A stretch of DNA of 64,000 nt from Plazaster borealis (Eukaryota; Echinodermata; Asteroidea; Forcipulatida; Labidiasteridae): assembly GCA_021014325.1 (NCBI GenBank), contig CM037464.1, forward strand, positions 821,001-885,000, written 5' to 3'. Made by a program: the position numbers and the translations under genes. This document shows, piece by piece, positions 44,601-59,100 of this stretch (its first letter is position 1; the number at the start of each line of letters is the position of its first letter). The notes beneath the pieces were generated by a model, which saw nothing but the letters and a program-made list of their open reading frames with translations, was not told the DNA's origin and searched no databases.

Positions 44601-45140
44601 ATTGTATCAATAGTCCCAGTTTACTAAAATTATTAATACTTTATCTTGATTCATAGAGCTTCAAGTATATCAACAGTGGCATGACTCTCTACATTTGGTA
44701 CCTTATCTTGATTCATTTGTACCTTATCTTGATTCATTTGTACCTTATCTTGATTCATTTGTACCTTATGTTGATTCATTTGTACCTCATCTTGATTCAA
44801 TTGTTCCCTTATCTTGATTCATTTGGTACCTTATATTGATTCATTTGATTCAATGACTAATGTATTAATAGTAAGTTTTGAGTGGTGTTGCCAAGATACC
44901 TTTAACTGTTAATTGTCTTATTGGTCAATGGGCATTGGTGTAGTCCCATTTTTTTACTTTTGAAATAACACTGATGTGAAAGGAATTCTATTGTGTATTA
45001 CTAAAGAACTTGATTTTTGTATTGGCCTGTTTTGTTATATACATGTACTATGTCCTATTAATGTATGTTACCGATGTTGGAAGCTCTTGCCATGCTCATT
45101 TTGTGTGTCGCGTTCATTATCATTTAACAATGTTTTCAGC
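41661..45140. other. 3' flank of the ENPP-like gene and gene-free sequence
   Basis: A copy of the 13102-type MITE covers about 41670-42040 and supplies AATAAA at 41798-41803, a possible poly(A) signal for the ENPP-like gene. The rest is AT-rich with no supported gene. A single diverged ~115-bp repeat lies near 43470-43570. A minus frame at 42611-42880 (89 aa) has no recognised family and no splice support. Confidence 0.45.
44698..44850 (+). repeat. 21-bp tandem repeat
   Basis: About seven units of TACCTTATCTTGATTCATTTG with small length changes. Confidence 0.88.
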
Positions 45141-45144
45141 CAAA

Positions 45145-47876
45145 TTTCAAAAGAAGTGCAAGGCTTACCCTTTGTGATGTTATCAAATTTTGGCCAAATT
45201 TTGCGAAACATTGCAAGGCTTCCCCCGTGTGAATTTATCAGATTTTAGCAAAATTTTGACAAAAAGTGCAAGGCTTACGTGATTTTATCAGATTTTAAGT
45301 CAAATTTTGACAAAAGGTGTAAGGCTTACTACCCCTTGTGAATTTATCCAAATTTCAACAAAAATGCAAGGCCTACCCCTTACAAATTTATCAGATTTTA
45401 GCCCAACTTCAACAAAAATGCAAGGCTTACCCCTTGTGAATTTATCCGATTTTTGCCAAATTTCAACAAAAATGCAAGGCTTACCCCTTGTGAATTTATC
45501 CGATTTTTGCCAAATTTCAACAAAAATGCAAGGCCTACCCCTTACAAATTTATCCGATTTTTGCCCAATTTCAACAAAAATGCAAGGCTTACCCCTTGCG
45601 AATTTATCCGATTTTAGCCCAATTTCAACAAAAATGCAAGGCTTACCCCTTTGCGAATTTATCCGATTTTTGCTCAATTTCAACAAAAGTTCAAGGCTTA
45701 CCCCTTGCGAATTTATCCGATTTTAGCCCAATTTCAACAAAAATGCAAGGCTTACCCCTTGCGAATTTATCCGATTTTTGCCCAATTTCAACAAAAAATA
45801 AAATGCAAGGCTTACCCCTTGCGAATTTATCCGATTTTAGCCCAATTTCAACAAAAATGCAAGGCTTAGGCCTACCCCTTGCGAATTTATCCGATTTTTG
45901 CCCAATTTCAACAAAAATGCAAGGCTTAGGCCTACCCCTTGCGAATTTATCCGATTTTTGCCCAATTTCAACAAAAATGCAAGGCCTACCCCTTACGAAT
46001 TTATCCGATTTTTGCCCAATTTCAACAAAAATGCAAGGCTTACCCCTTGTCAATTTATCAGATTTTAGCCCAATTTCAACAAAAAAGCAGGCTTACCCCT
46101 TGCGAATTTATCCGATTTTAGCCCAATTTCAACAAAAATGCAAGGCTTACCCCTTGCGAATTTATCAGATTTTAGCCCAATTTCAACAAAAATGCAAGGC
46201 TTACCCCTTGCGAATTTATCCGATTTTTGCCCAATTTCAACAAAAATGCAAGGCTTACCCCTTGTGAATTTATCCAATTTTAGCCCAATATCAACAAAAA
46301 TGCAAGGCTTACCCCTTGTGAATTTATCCAATTTTAGCCCAATTTCAACAAAAATGCAAGGCTTACCCCTTGTGAATTTATCCATTTTTTGCCCAATTTC
46401 AACAAAAATGCAAGGCTTACCCCTTTTGAATTTATCAGATTTTTGCCCAATTTCAACAAAAATGCAAGGCTTACCCCTTTTGAATTTATCCGATTTTTGC
46501 CCAATTTCAACAAAAATGCAAGGCTTACCCCTTGTGAATTTATCCGATTTTAGCCCAATTTCAACAAAAATGCAAGGCTTACCCCTTGTGAATTTATCTG
46601 ATTTTAGCCCAATTTCAACAAAAATGCAAGGCTTACCCCTTGTGAATTTATCTGATTTTAGCCCAATTTCAACAAAAATGCAAGGCTTACCCCTTGTGAA
46701 TTTATCTGATTTTAGCCCAATTTCAACAAAAATGCAAGGCTTACCCCTTGTGAATTTATCCGATTTTAGCCCAATTTCAACAAAAATGCAAGGCTTACCC
46801 CTTGTGAATTTATCTGATTTTAGCCCAATTTCAACAAAAATGCAAGGCTTACCCCTTTTGAATTTATCAGATTTTAGCCCAATTTCAACAAAAATGCAAG
46901 GCTTACCCCTTGCGAATTTATCCGATTTTTGCCCAATTTCAACAAAAATGCAAGGCCTACCCCTTGCGAATTTATCTGATTTTTGCCCAATTTCAACAAA
47001 AATGTAAGGCTTACCCCTTGCGAATTTATCCGATTTTAGCCCAATTTCAACAAAAATGCAAGGCTTACCCCTTGCGAATTTATCAGATTTTAGCCCAATT
47101 TCAACAAAAATGCAAGGCTTACCCCTTGCGAATTTATCCGATTTTTGCCCAATTTCAACAAAAATGCAAGGCTTACCCCTTGTGATTTTATCTGATTTTA
47201 GCCCAATTTCAACAAAAATGCAAGGCTTACCCCTTGTGAATTTATCCAATTTTAGCCCAATATCAACAAAAATGCAAGGCTTACCCCTTGTGAATTTATC
47301 CAATTTTAGCCCAATTTCAACAAAAATGCAAGGCTTACCCCTTGTGAATTTATCCATTTTTTGCCCAATTTCAACAAAAATGCAAGGCTTACCCCTTGCG
47401 AATTTATCAGATTTTTGCCCAATTTCAACAAAAATGCAAGGCTTACCCCTTTTGAATTTATCCGATTTTTGCCCAATTTCAACAAAAATGCAAGGCTTAC
47501 CCCTTGTGAATTTATCCGATTTTAGCCCAATTTCAACAAAAATGCAAGGCTTACCCCTTGTGAATTTATCTGATTTTAGCCCAATTTCAACAAAAATGCA
47601 AGGCTTACCCCTTGTGAATTTATCCGATTTTAGCCCAATTTCAACAAAAATGCAAGGCTTACCCCTTGTGAATTTATCTGATTTTAGCCCAATTTCAACA
47701 AAAATGCAAGGCATGCCTTGTGAATTTATCTGATTTTAGCCCAATTTCAACAAAAATGCAGGGCTTACCCCTTGCGAATTTATCTGATTTTAGCCCAATT
47801 TCAACAAAAATGCAAGGCTTACCCCTTTTGAATTTATCCGATTTTAGCCCAATTTCAACAAAAATGCAAGGCTTTT
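45145..47876. repeat. 54-bp satellite with higher-order structure, open on both strands
   Basis: About 50 tandem units of 54 bp, with CAATTTCAACAAAAATGCAA, GGCTTACCCCTTGTGAATTT and ATCCGATTTTAGCC. The period is divisible by 3 and the unit lacks stops in one frame on each strand. So a 549-codon minus frame (46065-47714) and a plus frame (46138-47007) are both open. Left-edge units are more diverged. Variant units recur at an offset of 972 bp (18 units): TATCCATTTTTT at 46379 and 47351, and the CCCAATATC variant at 46284 and 47256. Confidence 0.93.
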
Positions 47877-47879
47877 AAA

Positions 47880-50104
47880 ACAAATTCTCAATAAAATCAC
47901 ATGACAGCAATGTACTTGATCATGAGTGCAAATCTTCTATTTCTCTCATAAGTCTGTCCATACAAAATTCAATCTCTGAAAATACTTTACCATCTTCTTT
48001 AAAATTGGTAACAAAATTCATCCATGGCTTTACTAAACATCTTGAAATGTTTACAAACATTTGAAAAATCCTCAGTTCATTACAATACTGCTACTCATTT
48101 CTTTGAAAACAAACTGTTTGATTTAGTATGAAACAATGAATAGAAATCTTGAAATTAAAACAAGAGAAAAATTGGTTAAACATCCTTCGGCAAAAGAATA
48201 AGGGCACCACGTTAAAAGTGTCACACAACGTGCCGTTTCAAACAGTTATACAGTATCTACAACAAGTTTTTTTTAGTGCATTAATGGCAAGGAATTAACA
48301 TTTATTTTAGACAGTTACAAAAATAGAAACTCAAATGACATAAATAGTGAAATATAAACATTCCAATTAAATTGTTTTTAGAAACTCTGTTTTTTTAAAA
48401 CTCTGTCGATGATAAACAGTGACCATGTTTCTTCGGAAGAAAAATATCATACCTTGTGCTAAAATTATTAAATTCATGCAAAAATGTATTTTCCTTGCAC
48501 TTGTTTTACCCAACAGCTTGTATTGCTGTACAGTTGCTAACAATTGCCCTAGCATAGTTTTGTCTCTTCTATCTTGACTTGTTGACAACTTTTGATGACC
48601 TTAAAGTGATGTCATAAACAAATACAGACTGCAGATCTAATGACTGAAAAATAAGAACATTTTATATTGTTGCAATCTTGGCATACTTCAATTATTTTCC
48701 ACTCTTACTATGGCATCATCTCTGAAAAGCTATATTGACCGAATTCACCTGACGTCATCCCCCATGATAAATCTTGAATGTATCACTTTGGGAGTCACAT
48801 TCCTGGTGCGTTTAACTGTGTAATGCGCAGTTTAAGTGACTAGGTGCAAATGTTTTTACATACAATTTGACTCTCAAGGTAGCCGACCACGGGCAGTAGC
48901 CATATGTGACGTCTAAACAAGATTAAAATCCACTTTTAAGGCACTTGTGTCTTCAATTTGTTAAATTATAAAAGTTAAATACATTGTCTCAATTGGTTAC
49001 TCTGAAGTGACATAAATATACATTAGAAACAGAACAGTCAACATAAATACATGCTTTTTGTGTATATACACATTTTTACATAACAATACGCCATAAACTT
49101 GTTTCAATATTTTTACATAACAATACGCCATAAACTTGTTTCAAATGAAAATAGGTACAAAATGTTTCAAAACTACTTGGTCCCTTGTTCGATGAAAGAT
49201 CTACAATTTTGATCGGAGTATAAATTTGAGAAACAGCTGATTTTTTTTAATGATACAAAAATTAGCATTCCATATCTGTGTAAAGCACTTTGATGGGAAG
49301 TTTTGTTTCTAAAAACTACTTGGTCCCTCTTAAATTTTGTTTAACTTGACATTACTGTCCTGGTTTCAAGCACACTTGGAATGTTGTAAAACTTGGAAGC
49401 GTTTACAAAAACATCTCAATTGAAAAGTTTATTCGCAATTGAAAATCTTGGGTAACAAATGTTAGTTTCCTTTTGTTAATATATTTTTCTGTTAACTGAA
49501 CCAAAGTATACAATGTCTTCAATAACTTACTTATTTGATCATAAAGCGGCTATGTACTGTTTATACAAAAGAATTATTTTTCAGTTCATTTTTCATTTAA
49601 TGGCCACCCATTATTATTATTTGTTTTTTAGACCGAATATTTTAACCATCTCATTAGTTTTTTGTTTGAATTTTTTTTTAAAGTGTCACAATTTATGAAA
49701 CCAGTTCAGTGAGAAATTGCAGCAGCCTTTAGGCCGGATTAGTGGATACAGCTTGATCAACACAATACAATGCCTTTATCTACACTACAGCCACAGCCGA
49801 ATAGCCACAGCCGCAAACTTGGACACGGCCTAAATAAATTGTTTTCTTCTTTTGGTCAAGTTTGATTATTTATCAGTAATACACCTGTAATTCTTACTGA
49901 CTTTTGAAGAAACTTTCTGAAGCTGAAAACCTCTTCTTTGAACTAAAACTCCTAAGGCTAAACCATCACAGCTTTTGTCAGTTTCATGATCACCAATCAA
50001 AGCTTTCTGTTCATTGGTTGTCTCCAATCTACCCTTAGCCAATCAATAAAGCTGTTAGATTCACAAGTCCCTTTCTTATCAAAGCTGTTATCCCATTGGT
50101 TGTT
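47880..50104. other. Gene-free sequence and 3' flank of the RGS22-like gene
   Basis: AT-rich, no gene supported. A 39-bp direct duplication (TTTTTACATAACAATACGCC...) lies at about 49070-49145. TTTATT at 49428-49433 is a candidate minus-strand AATAAA for the RGS22-like transcript. A GCCACAGCCGAATAGCCACA segment near 49790 resembles the hairpin repeat at 10640. Confidence 0.4.
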
Positions 50105-53100
50105 TTATCTTCTTCTTGAACCATTCACAGGGGCTGTTTTATTCTTGCCTTTGTCTCTGTTGTGTCCATTCAACAAAGATTCCTTCCCATTGGTTGATGT
50201 TTTTGACTCTTGACCTTCGACCTTAGATGGCACAATCATAGTGACCTTTTTCTTGGCTGGCTTTCCTTGTGCTCCAGTGTCTACTTTGTTCTTCTTTGTC
50301 TTTCCTTTTGAACCTTTAGGAATCAAAACAAAATTCATGAAAAAGCTACTCAACAGAAACCCAAAGTTTCCACTCAAGCTTGGACAACTCGCCGGCTCAA
50401 TGCTGTATGGTCCTTATTTACATTTTTATATTTGTAATAACTACAGGAGTCTTAAATACAAAATGGCTAAAAATTGATATTATTATTAATCAAATGCCAC
50501 AAAAAAATGATTTCCTAACAATATTTATGCTTATCTTTGTCAAACAAACACTTTGGAGGAAGACAAACTCAGTTACCAGGCGCTTCAAAAAATGTAAATG
50601 TTTTTTAATCTAATTCATATAAATTTTAATAAATATTGATAACACTAAATCATCAACTAAATAAAAAAGGAATGAATGCAAAACCAAAGGTATGTTTCAC
50701 TATTAAGAGGCACGAATAATCAGAAAATCACTGTCTTGTCTAAAGTCTTCTGTTTAAGCCAACAAACAGGACCCTGTGGATCGATCAGGGCTTTAGGATC
50801 AATGACTTGGGTGTAATTTGGTTCTTTTACCTCTATCTGATGACACTGTACCCTTAGCCAACAAACAGGACCCTGTGAATCGATCAGGGCTTAGGATCAA
50901 TGACTTGGGTGTAATTTGGTTCTTTTACCTCTATCTGATGACACTGTACCCTCAGCCAACAAACAGGACCCTGTGAATCGATCAGGGCTTTAGGTCAATG
51001 ACTTGGGTGTAATTTGGTTCTTTTACCTCTATCTGATGACACTGTACCCTGCTCACTCTGAGGTGTCCGTGTTGAACGTTGCTGAGAATTCTGCTCATCG
51101 GTCAAACTCTCAATAGCTTCAAAGAAAAATCAACATCAATAATAATCAGTTTCATTCTCAAAACTTCACTTAAAAAACCCATTTCTTCTCTGGAGTAGAA
51201 GATTGTTTGGAATGTTTTCCTTGAAGATGTACTAAACAAATTTAGACACAAAGAATTGGCGAAATAGTGAAGCAAAATTCACGCATTCACAAAGATCGTC
51301 AAACAAAAAGGTTCAACTGGTAGAATATATTTATTTTATTTCTTTACGAGAAGATATGTTCAGTTTTAGAACGAGAATAAATGTTTAGTTTTAGATGTGG
51401 GAGGAAAAACACAATGGGGGAAAACCCACAAAATCAGATATGGACTGAAAAACAAATCCACATGCAAGGCTCCGGGTCTGAGGTGGGACTCGAACCGGGG
51501 TCAACAGAGGTGAAAGGCAGGGAAAGAAACCACTGGGCCAACCTGGTCCCCCTAAAAGTTCACTGATCCGCCTAGGCGTTTTGTCATATGCAACTGGTTG
51601 CCTCAGTAAGTTAAATTATTCAACAATATTCACATGGCTCCAGCGGGACGCAAACAAGGGTCCACGGCTCAGTGAAAGGAAGAGAAAAAACCACTGAGTC
51701 AACCTGATCCCCCCTTAACCCCCCCCCCCACCCTGAGTCTGAAACCATAACTACTCACCAGAGAGAATACTTGAAGCTCTGTCGTCTCCGTTGAGTAATT
51801 GTTGCTCTCTATCCAGCACAGTCATATAATCTGAATACTTCCACTGCACTTTCTCCTGTCCTTCATAATCTTCGTCGTCCTCGCCTTCATCTAAGAAATC
51901 TGGAAAGACGCTGAAACGACGACTTAGCAATTTGGAATCCACACTGTTCTCATCCTCATCACCCTTCCGTGCCTCCTATGAAAAAAAAGTCAACATTTAA
52001 ATACTACACTTTTCTTGTAAAATGAAGCTCATAAATTAAGACTTAAGAAAAGTAATACGGTCACCAACATCGTTCTCTTTTTAAATTAGTTTTAGGTGAG
52101 CAAAGAACAATTGACTAGAGTCTGTGACCTCCAGGTTTACGTGCTGCTGCTCTCGATCTGTCTGCTCTCTGATCATCTTCAGGAGAGCGCCTCAAGGACT
52201 TCACCTTCAAGATCCCGTTCACATGTCAGCTAAACCTCATAAGCAGTACTGAAGCAGCATACAGCAACAGAACGTTGAGTTTTAAAACCATGCATTAGTC
52301 CTTTTAAGAACCACCACAACTTTCACTTGGTTGTACTCCTACCATGAAAATTTTCAAAATCTTACAAAAGGATATTTCAGGATGTGAACATCCCTAATAT
52401 ATCTTAGAGAGCTTTTCTTTCTTCTGTCTCACCTTCTCTTCCTCCAATCGTCTCAACTCCATCTCCTTTCGTCTCAACTTCCTCCTCTTCCTCTCTAAGT
52501 CGTTCAGCATCTTCTCCTCTGAGATGTTATTGCGGAACTTCTGGAAGTCCGCCCAGTGTTGGAAAAGCACTTTGAAGACGGTCATCTGTAGGTAAAAGCA
52601 GAATGAGAAGTCTTTAAAGTAAGATTAGTACAGAAACGACGACAATAGTTTTGAGAAGTTATTAGGCCAAATAAAAAAATGTTTAGCATCCCTTCCCGCT
52701 TCCTTTTGTTATCCCGCATCCTTTTTTTCTCTCTCTCATCAAATCTTCTGGGGAAAAAAGAAAGAAAGATCGCTCCCAAAAATTTGTTTTTGTGAAAAAT
52801 ATGACTGAATTCGTAGACTAAACCTGCACTGGTTTCCTGCACCTTTGAGGATAAAAATGAGCCGGTGGTCATTTGGGAAATATTTGTGTGGTGGCCATTT
52901 TGAAAAAAAGAAGAAAAAAGGGCCTCCTCAACCTGATCGTCAAAAAAGCATATGCTAAAAACATTGTTCTTATTGTTATTATATTTTTTTCTAATGAGAA
53001 TAAACTATAAGGCAGTCAAAGAAACACACTGATTTGCAGTTAATGTTACAAACATCATATCTTACCTGAGCTTCTCTGAAGACATACGGTCCCATCTCAC

Positions 53101-56100
53101 GAGGTCTCTTATCCATAATCTTCTCTGCCATCTCAGGAGTGATGTCAATGTGAAGATTAGGAGCAATCTCTGATACGATGAAGCAACGTAAGATAGCTTG
53201 GATCTTCTGCTGGATTAAGGAATCGTCCGTGTGAGAATGATACATATCCTGAAGAACAAACAAAGGAAAAACAATGTGACTCAGTTTCAAAACAGCCGGG
53301 TTGGCCTGGAGGAATCTTGAGGATGATGCCCTCGCTGTCCTCGTGTTCTCAGAGGATATACAGATTCTCTTTGTCAAAGAAAAAACCCCAGACAAAGAGT
53401 TAGAATACCGAGCTGAAATCTCCATGAAGGACCAGTGATCATCCTTTGTGTTTCATTTCAGAGGATTTACAGACCTCTATCTACATTAACACGATAAATC
53501 AAATCTGAAGTTCAATTTTGACATAATAATAATAATAGTGGCTTCTTATATAGCACTCAAATCGGTCACTCAGTGACGCTCATGGCGCTCCAACATTATT
53601 ACCCCTGGTTACTGGGCCATTTATTTAATTCCTTAAACCATCTCAGCTCCCTTAGGAGTATACAGCCTGTGCTGCCAAATGTAGCGCACTAAGCTAAATT
53701 AATCACAGGAACCATCTCTGCCCTCACAGGTATCCATTTACTCCTGGGTGATGAGAAGCAATTATAGTTGAGTGTCTTGCTCAAGGACACAAGTGTTATC
53801 ACTGGGATTCGAACCTACACACCCTGATGACTTAACCGCCAGATCTTGAGTCCGATGCACTAAACCGCTTGGCCATTACACGAAACATAACACTAGCTGT
53901 TTGACTTTTTTGCTCAGTAATTCTTAATTTCTTTCGAGATGACAATTAAAGATTGGTAAAAACTAGAGAATTTCTGAAGAACTTCACTGATAAGCAGAAT
54001 AATATTTGTAGCAACAAAGATTTGAATTTAATTACCACAGCAGCCCGGAATGGAATATTATAAAACTATCCATCCATGATAGCTACCGATAATCTTCAGA
54101 ATGAATAGAGGAAGAACTCTACCTTGAATTTCTGGACCTCCAGCCAGAAGAGAACATCATTCTCAAGATTGTCTCCTTTAACAGAGACAAACTTCCTGAA
54201 GTGGCCACAGGTGACTGGGTTCATCAATGCCTGGCGGAAACTGATGATGTCACGAGATGAGGACACCCAGCGACCCTCAAGAATCTGGGAAGAAATAATC
54301 AGTGATTTTTATTTTATTTATACATTTTGTATGCAAGTTTGCCCCAAACAAGGCTAAAAGCCACTCTTGGTAAGGGGCTACAAGAAGAAAATATTTAAGA
54401 TGAAAATAGCTCAGGGGAGCTGAAGGTAGGAATAGATATTCCTCTTAAAACAGTCTAGATTGTAGGATAGAGGGAAACATGCACCAGGCAAGTTTTAAAA
54501 GTCATCCTCAACTGCATTTACCTTATAGATAGCCATTGAGCGTAGCTTCTTAGCGTTCATGACATCACTAACTACATCCTCCATCTTGATATGAGGACGT
54601 TGCCGATCTTGGAAATCTTCCCGTTGGAGGAACATGGGTAGCCACTTCCGCTCTAGGCGTTGTCGGACATACTTCTGGGCTTCAATGAGGATAGGGTCTG
54701 GTGGTCTATCAAGAAGAAGCTTCCCCCATCCTCCTCCAGCCTGCATCACCTGATATTCAACAATAATTCATTAAGGTCAATGCATCATTGGTTTTGGGAA
54801 AAGAACAAATTCATAGAGGATATAACAACCAAGTCGATTCTTATCATTTGATTGGTGGATTGTTGGTCACATGGCTTTCATTAATCAAACCATTACATGA
54901 CCTATGTGATAAACTACGCACTTTGGTACTATCACTGTGTATTTCCGTCCCATCCTTTTTTATAATTGCATGCAAGTCCACACCACAAGTTTACAACAGT
55001 ACAAGCTGCGCCCTCGTAGTGGATGCCAAGGATACAATCTTGTACAATTTGTTTATTCTCACAGTTTTATTCTTCAATCAAACGACAAAGATCTACTTGG
55101 TTGTTATGGACAAGTGATGAATGTTTAGCATTGGTGCTATGGAGAGAATAGTTTCATTCTTTAAAAGATGGACTGTTCAGTTCAACGAGGCTTCGCATTC
55201 CATCTTTCAATCGTGAAAATATTCTCACCATTGCACCTCATGTACATTCATTATTTGTATATTAATCAATTAATGAAAATGTCAACACATTTTTGAAAAT
55301 ACACTGAATGGTTTACATTTTTACGAGTGGAGTCAGTTTTCACAAAAGATCTATTTTGATTATTGGCAAATTGAAATAAGAACCATCTTTTCAGGGACAA
55401 CTTTCGCTCATTTATTTTTGTTATTCTATCTTTCTGTTAATGAAACCAAGAGACCCTCAAAAGCACTGTGATTCGAAGGTCTCAAGATTACCTGTGAATA
55501 GAAGATATTGATGTATTGTTCTTAGTCATTTTCCTTTTATATTAAGGTTTGTTTGTAGCTGCCGGGCACCTCTGAAAAACAGTGTTTTGCTGAGAGTTTT
55601 AGCCAGGGTAAATAAGAAATAAATAAATGTGGGAGGAAAACCCAAAAAGGGAAACCCACGCAATCAGGTAGGAACTGAAAACACATCCACATATGACCCA
55701 GGGTTCAGAGGTTAGGCAGGGAAGAAACCACTGAGCCAACCTGAATGTTCATACAGATATCACTTTACAGGACAATTGGTTTAAACGTTTGCTCACCAGG
55801 TTCTGCTGAGGTCTTGTGGCTGGGCTGTTTGGTCCAAAGAAATACTTCTTACTCAGGTATTTAATCTTGATGTCTTTAGCTTTGGTGTCTCTCTTGTTAG
55901 CGTCAAGGTATGGAGTCCGACGGAATGACTCGATGTCCATCCAGCACATCAGATCGGTAATGGCATAGTTGTCCTCTGTAAGAAGGGAAGGGTTGGAGGA
56001 TAATAATAATAATAATAATAAGATTTGTATAGCGCTGATATCTAGAAAACTATTCACTGCGCTGAGACCTCGGGAGAGTTAATTATATGCCTGATTGAAA

Positions 56101-59100
56101 AGGTAAGTTTTAAGATGTGATCAAAATAAAGCAATGTCAGGTTGTGTTGTAAGAGTCATTGGCAAATTGTTTCATAGGTTGAGGGCTGCAACTGAAAAAC
56201 TTCTATCTCTGTAAGCTTTCATCCTAGAAGATGGAACCACAAGCAAGTGGGTATTACTTGAGGGTAATTGGCGCAGCGGATTGTATGGTGAAACAAGTTG
56301 CTGCAGGTACTGGGGAGATGAGCCATTGACAGATTGGTAAGTTATATGAAGGATTTTGAAAATGATGCGATGGAGGTGAGTCAGAGTTGAGAAGCTATTA
56401 AAAACATTTTGTGGTTGTGCGAAACTGTTGTCTTTCAATTGAGTTACCAGGCAGTATCATCGACTTTGGATGAGTTCAGCTCAGTGCAGCATGTTCATAT
56501 ATAGCTATCACTGGTTTTGTCTGTCTATATGCAAGGCCATGGTTAGAGAGAAAATGACTGTAGTCTTGGAGGAGGTTGTGTGAGATACAGAAGACTGTAG
56601 TTTTGAAAGAAGGGGTGTGAGAGACTGTGGTCTCGGAAGAAGGGGGTAAAGAAGACTGTAGCCTTGAAGAAAGGGGGTGTGAGGTACAGAAGACTGTAGT
56701 CTTGAAGAAAGGGGGTTTGAGGTAAAGAAGACTGTAGCCTTGAAGAAAGGGGGTGTGAGGTACAGAAGACTATGGTCTTGGAGGAAGGGGGTGTGAGGAA
56801 CAGATGGTATTATAATGAAAGTTTTTCGCATCAGTTTTACACTGTCCTACTTCATTTGTGGTTCAAATGCAACATTGCCATCTGAACAATAATAATCAGT
56901 TCTTATATATCATTTCATTTATGGGCGTCTCAAAGCTCTTATAATTTAAGCGACAGGAACATGTGTGCTCACTTTTGGAATTACGAGACCACTTATAAAG
57001 CACTTTGTAATAGTTTACAAGGTGATGCAGTGCAATCTGCAGCCATGACCATGCCAGAGAACACCAGTGCAAACCCCTTCTCTAATGATAAGTGTACTGG
57101 CTTAGTATCCCATCCGAAGGACGAAGCAATAATGGTCAAGTGCCTTGCTTAAGGACACAAGTGTCAAGACCGTGACTCGAACCCACACTCTGCTGATCAG
57201 AAACACCAGAGCTTGAGTCTGGTGCGCTCGAAATATTATGTCAATTACTAGTTATACATAATTGCTCTGTTAATTGGTTTTGTTTCTGGAAAGTTTAGGA
57301 CAGTATGCAAGTCATGCTGCCAAGAGGCCGATCTGTTGAGCCTCAACCCTTAATACATTGACCAAGAACTGGTGAAATGGTTTGGAAATATAAAAAGAAA
57401 GTATGATTTGATGACATGTTCAAAACTAAAAGGCTGGTTTTGATGCTACATTTAAAGTTGTAACATACTTGGTAAATTGCTGTCAGTTTTACTCTGCTAA
57501 GGTCAAAACATGAGGCCACAACTACATTTTTCGAAACTGAATTGATATCAACAAAACTGTTTACCAACAAAGCCTTTTAGAAATGAATCAATAGTAATGG
57601 TTGATGATTGTCTTCAAACACTACAGATTTGATGTTCACTACACGTAAGGCCACATAATAAATGCGGCGACTACTTTCGGCTTCTAAACGCCCAAGCTCC
57701 ATGCAAAAACAAACATTGATGTCACAAATTCATTGCAAATAAATACATTGGACTTTTGTATCTGACATCTGGATTTGCTGTACATTGTTTGTTCTCTCTC
57801 GTCAATGATGATACATGCAAAGAGGACTATGCAATTCAATTCAGATCTCTCTAGACTAGCGCCAAAACAAGACTAGCGCCAAAACAAGACTAGCGTCAAA
57901 ACAAGACTAGCGCTAAAACAAGACTAGCGCCAAAACCAGTCTTACCAGCGTACACTTCCAGAACTTTATCTGCACCTTTTGCTATTAAGATAAAACAAAC
58001 ATACAAAACTTGGTTTGGGAAAATTACATCACCAAAAAAAATTGAGCTTGACAACGATGCGGAAATATGGAAGGAAAAACAAACTTAAATGAAATCAAAC
58101 AAGAAAAGTGGGAGTCTGGGGAAAAAATATTTTGGTTGATAGAATTTTTTTTTTTAAAGGGTGCAAATTTTTACAAATATATTAGCCTTGATAATTATTT
58201 ATTTTATTACACATCCACCAGTACAATTAGCGCCAATAACAGAACAAATAAAAAAGAGAAGAAATGTTCAGTTTTTGATGTGGGAGGAAAACCCCAATGG
58301 GGAAAACCCATGCAATCAGGTAGGGACTGAAAACTCAATCCACAAGCAAGGCTCCAGGTCTGAGGTGGGATTCGAACTGGGGTCCACAGAAGTGAAAGGC
58401 AGGGAAAGAAACCACTGAGCCAACCTGATAATCAGGTCAAACAAGACTTTCTTTTGGCATTTTTAATTACCAAAGTTTATGGGTAAAACAAAATAACACA
58501 ATAACAAAACAAACAACAAAACAAAACAAAAACATTATAGAAGTTAGTCTCAAAACTGTAAATAAGTATTAACAGATATGTAAATTTAGCATTTTATGGG
58601 ATTTGTTTTTAGCCAAGGTCCTACAAAACTGGACAAGAAACTTGAGAAAAAACCTGAAGAAAAGACACAAAAAAATCCCCCCCAAAAAACTACGAAAAAC
58701 GATTGGGTAGAACACAAATAATATTCTTCATCCCTGATGCAATTTGAAGGTCTATTTAAATAACTCATACCTAAGAATTGTCTGAAGTGGTCAAGTTCCA
58801 GACGGTTATGGATGAGTTTATTGAAGTCAAAGTCTCTGAATTCTTCAGGTATTTTTTCCCAGAGTGACTGATAGTACGCCTCCTGCTTCCCCTCGTCATC
58901 CTCATCCATCAAGAAATCTGGAGTGGCAATTCTCTGAATAAAAAATAAAATAAATTCAAAATGATTTAAACATCTTTGGTACAACACATCCACACCAGAT
59001 CATTCCAAATCTAAATGATGTGCCAAAAAAAACAAAACATGTCTGACAGTTTCTCCACATGTTTTTTTTTACTCTAATAATAATAATGTAGGTATTTATT

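Noticed and set aside
46065..47714. 549-codon open frame as a giant repeat protein
   Set aside because: The 54-bp satellite is open on both strands because its period is divisible by 3. There is no flanking exon structure or signal peptide.
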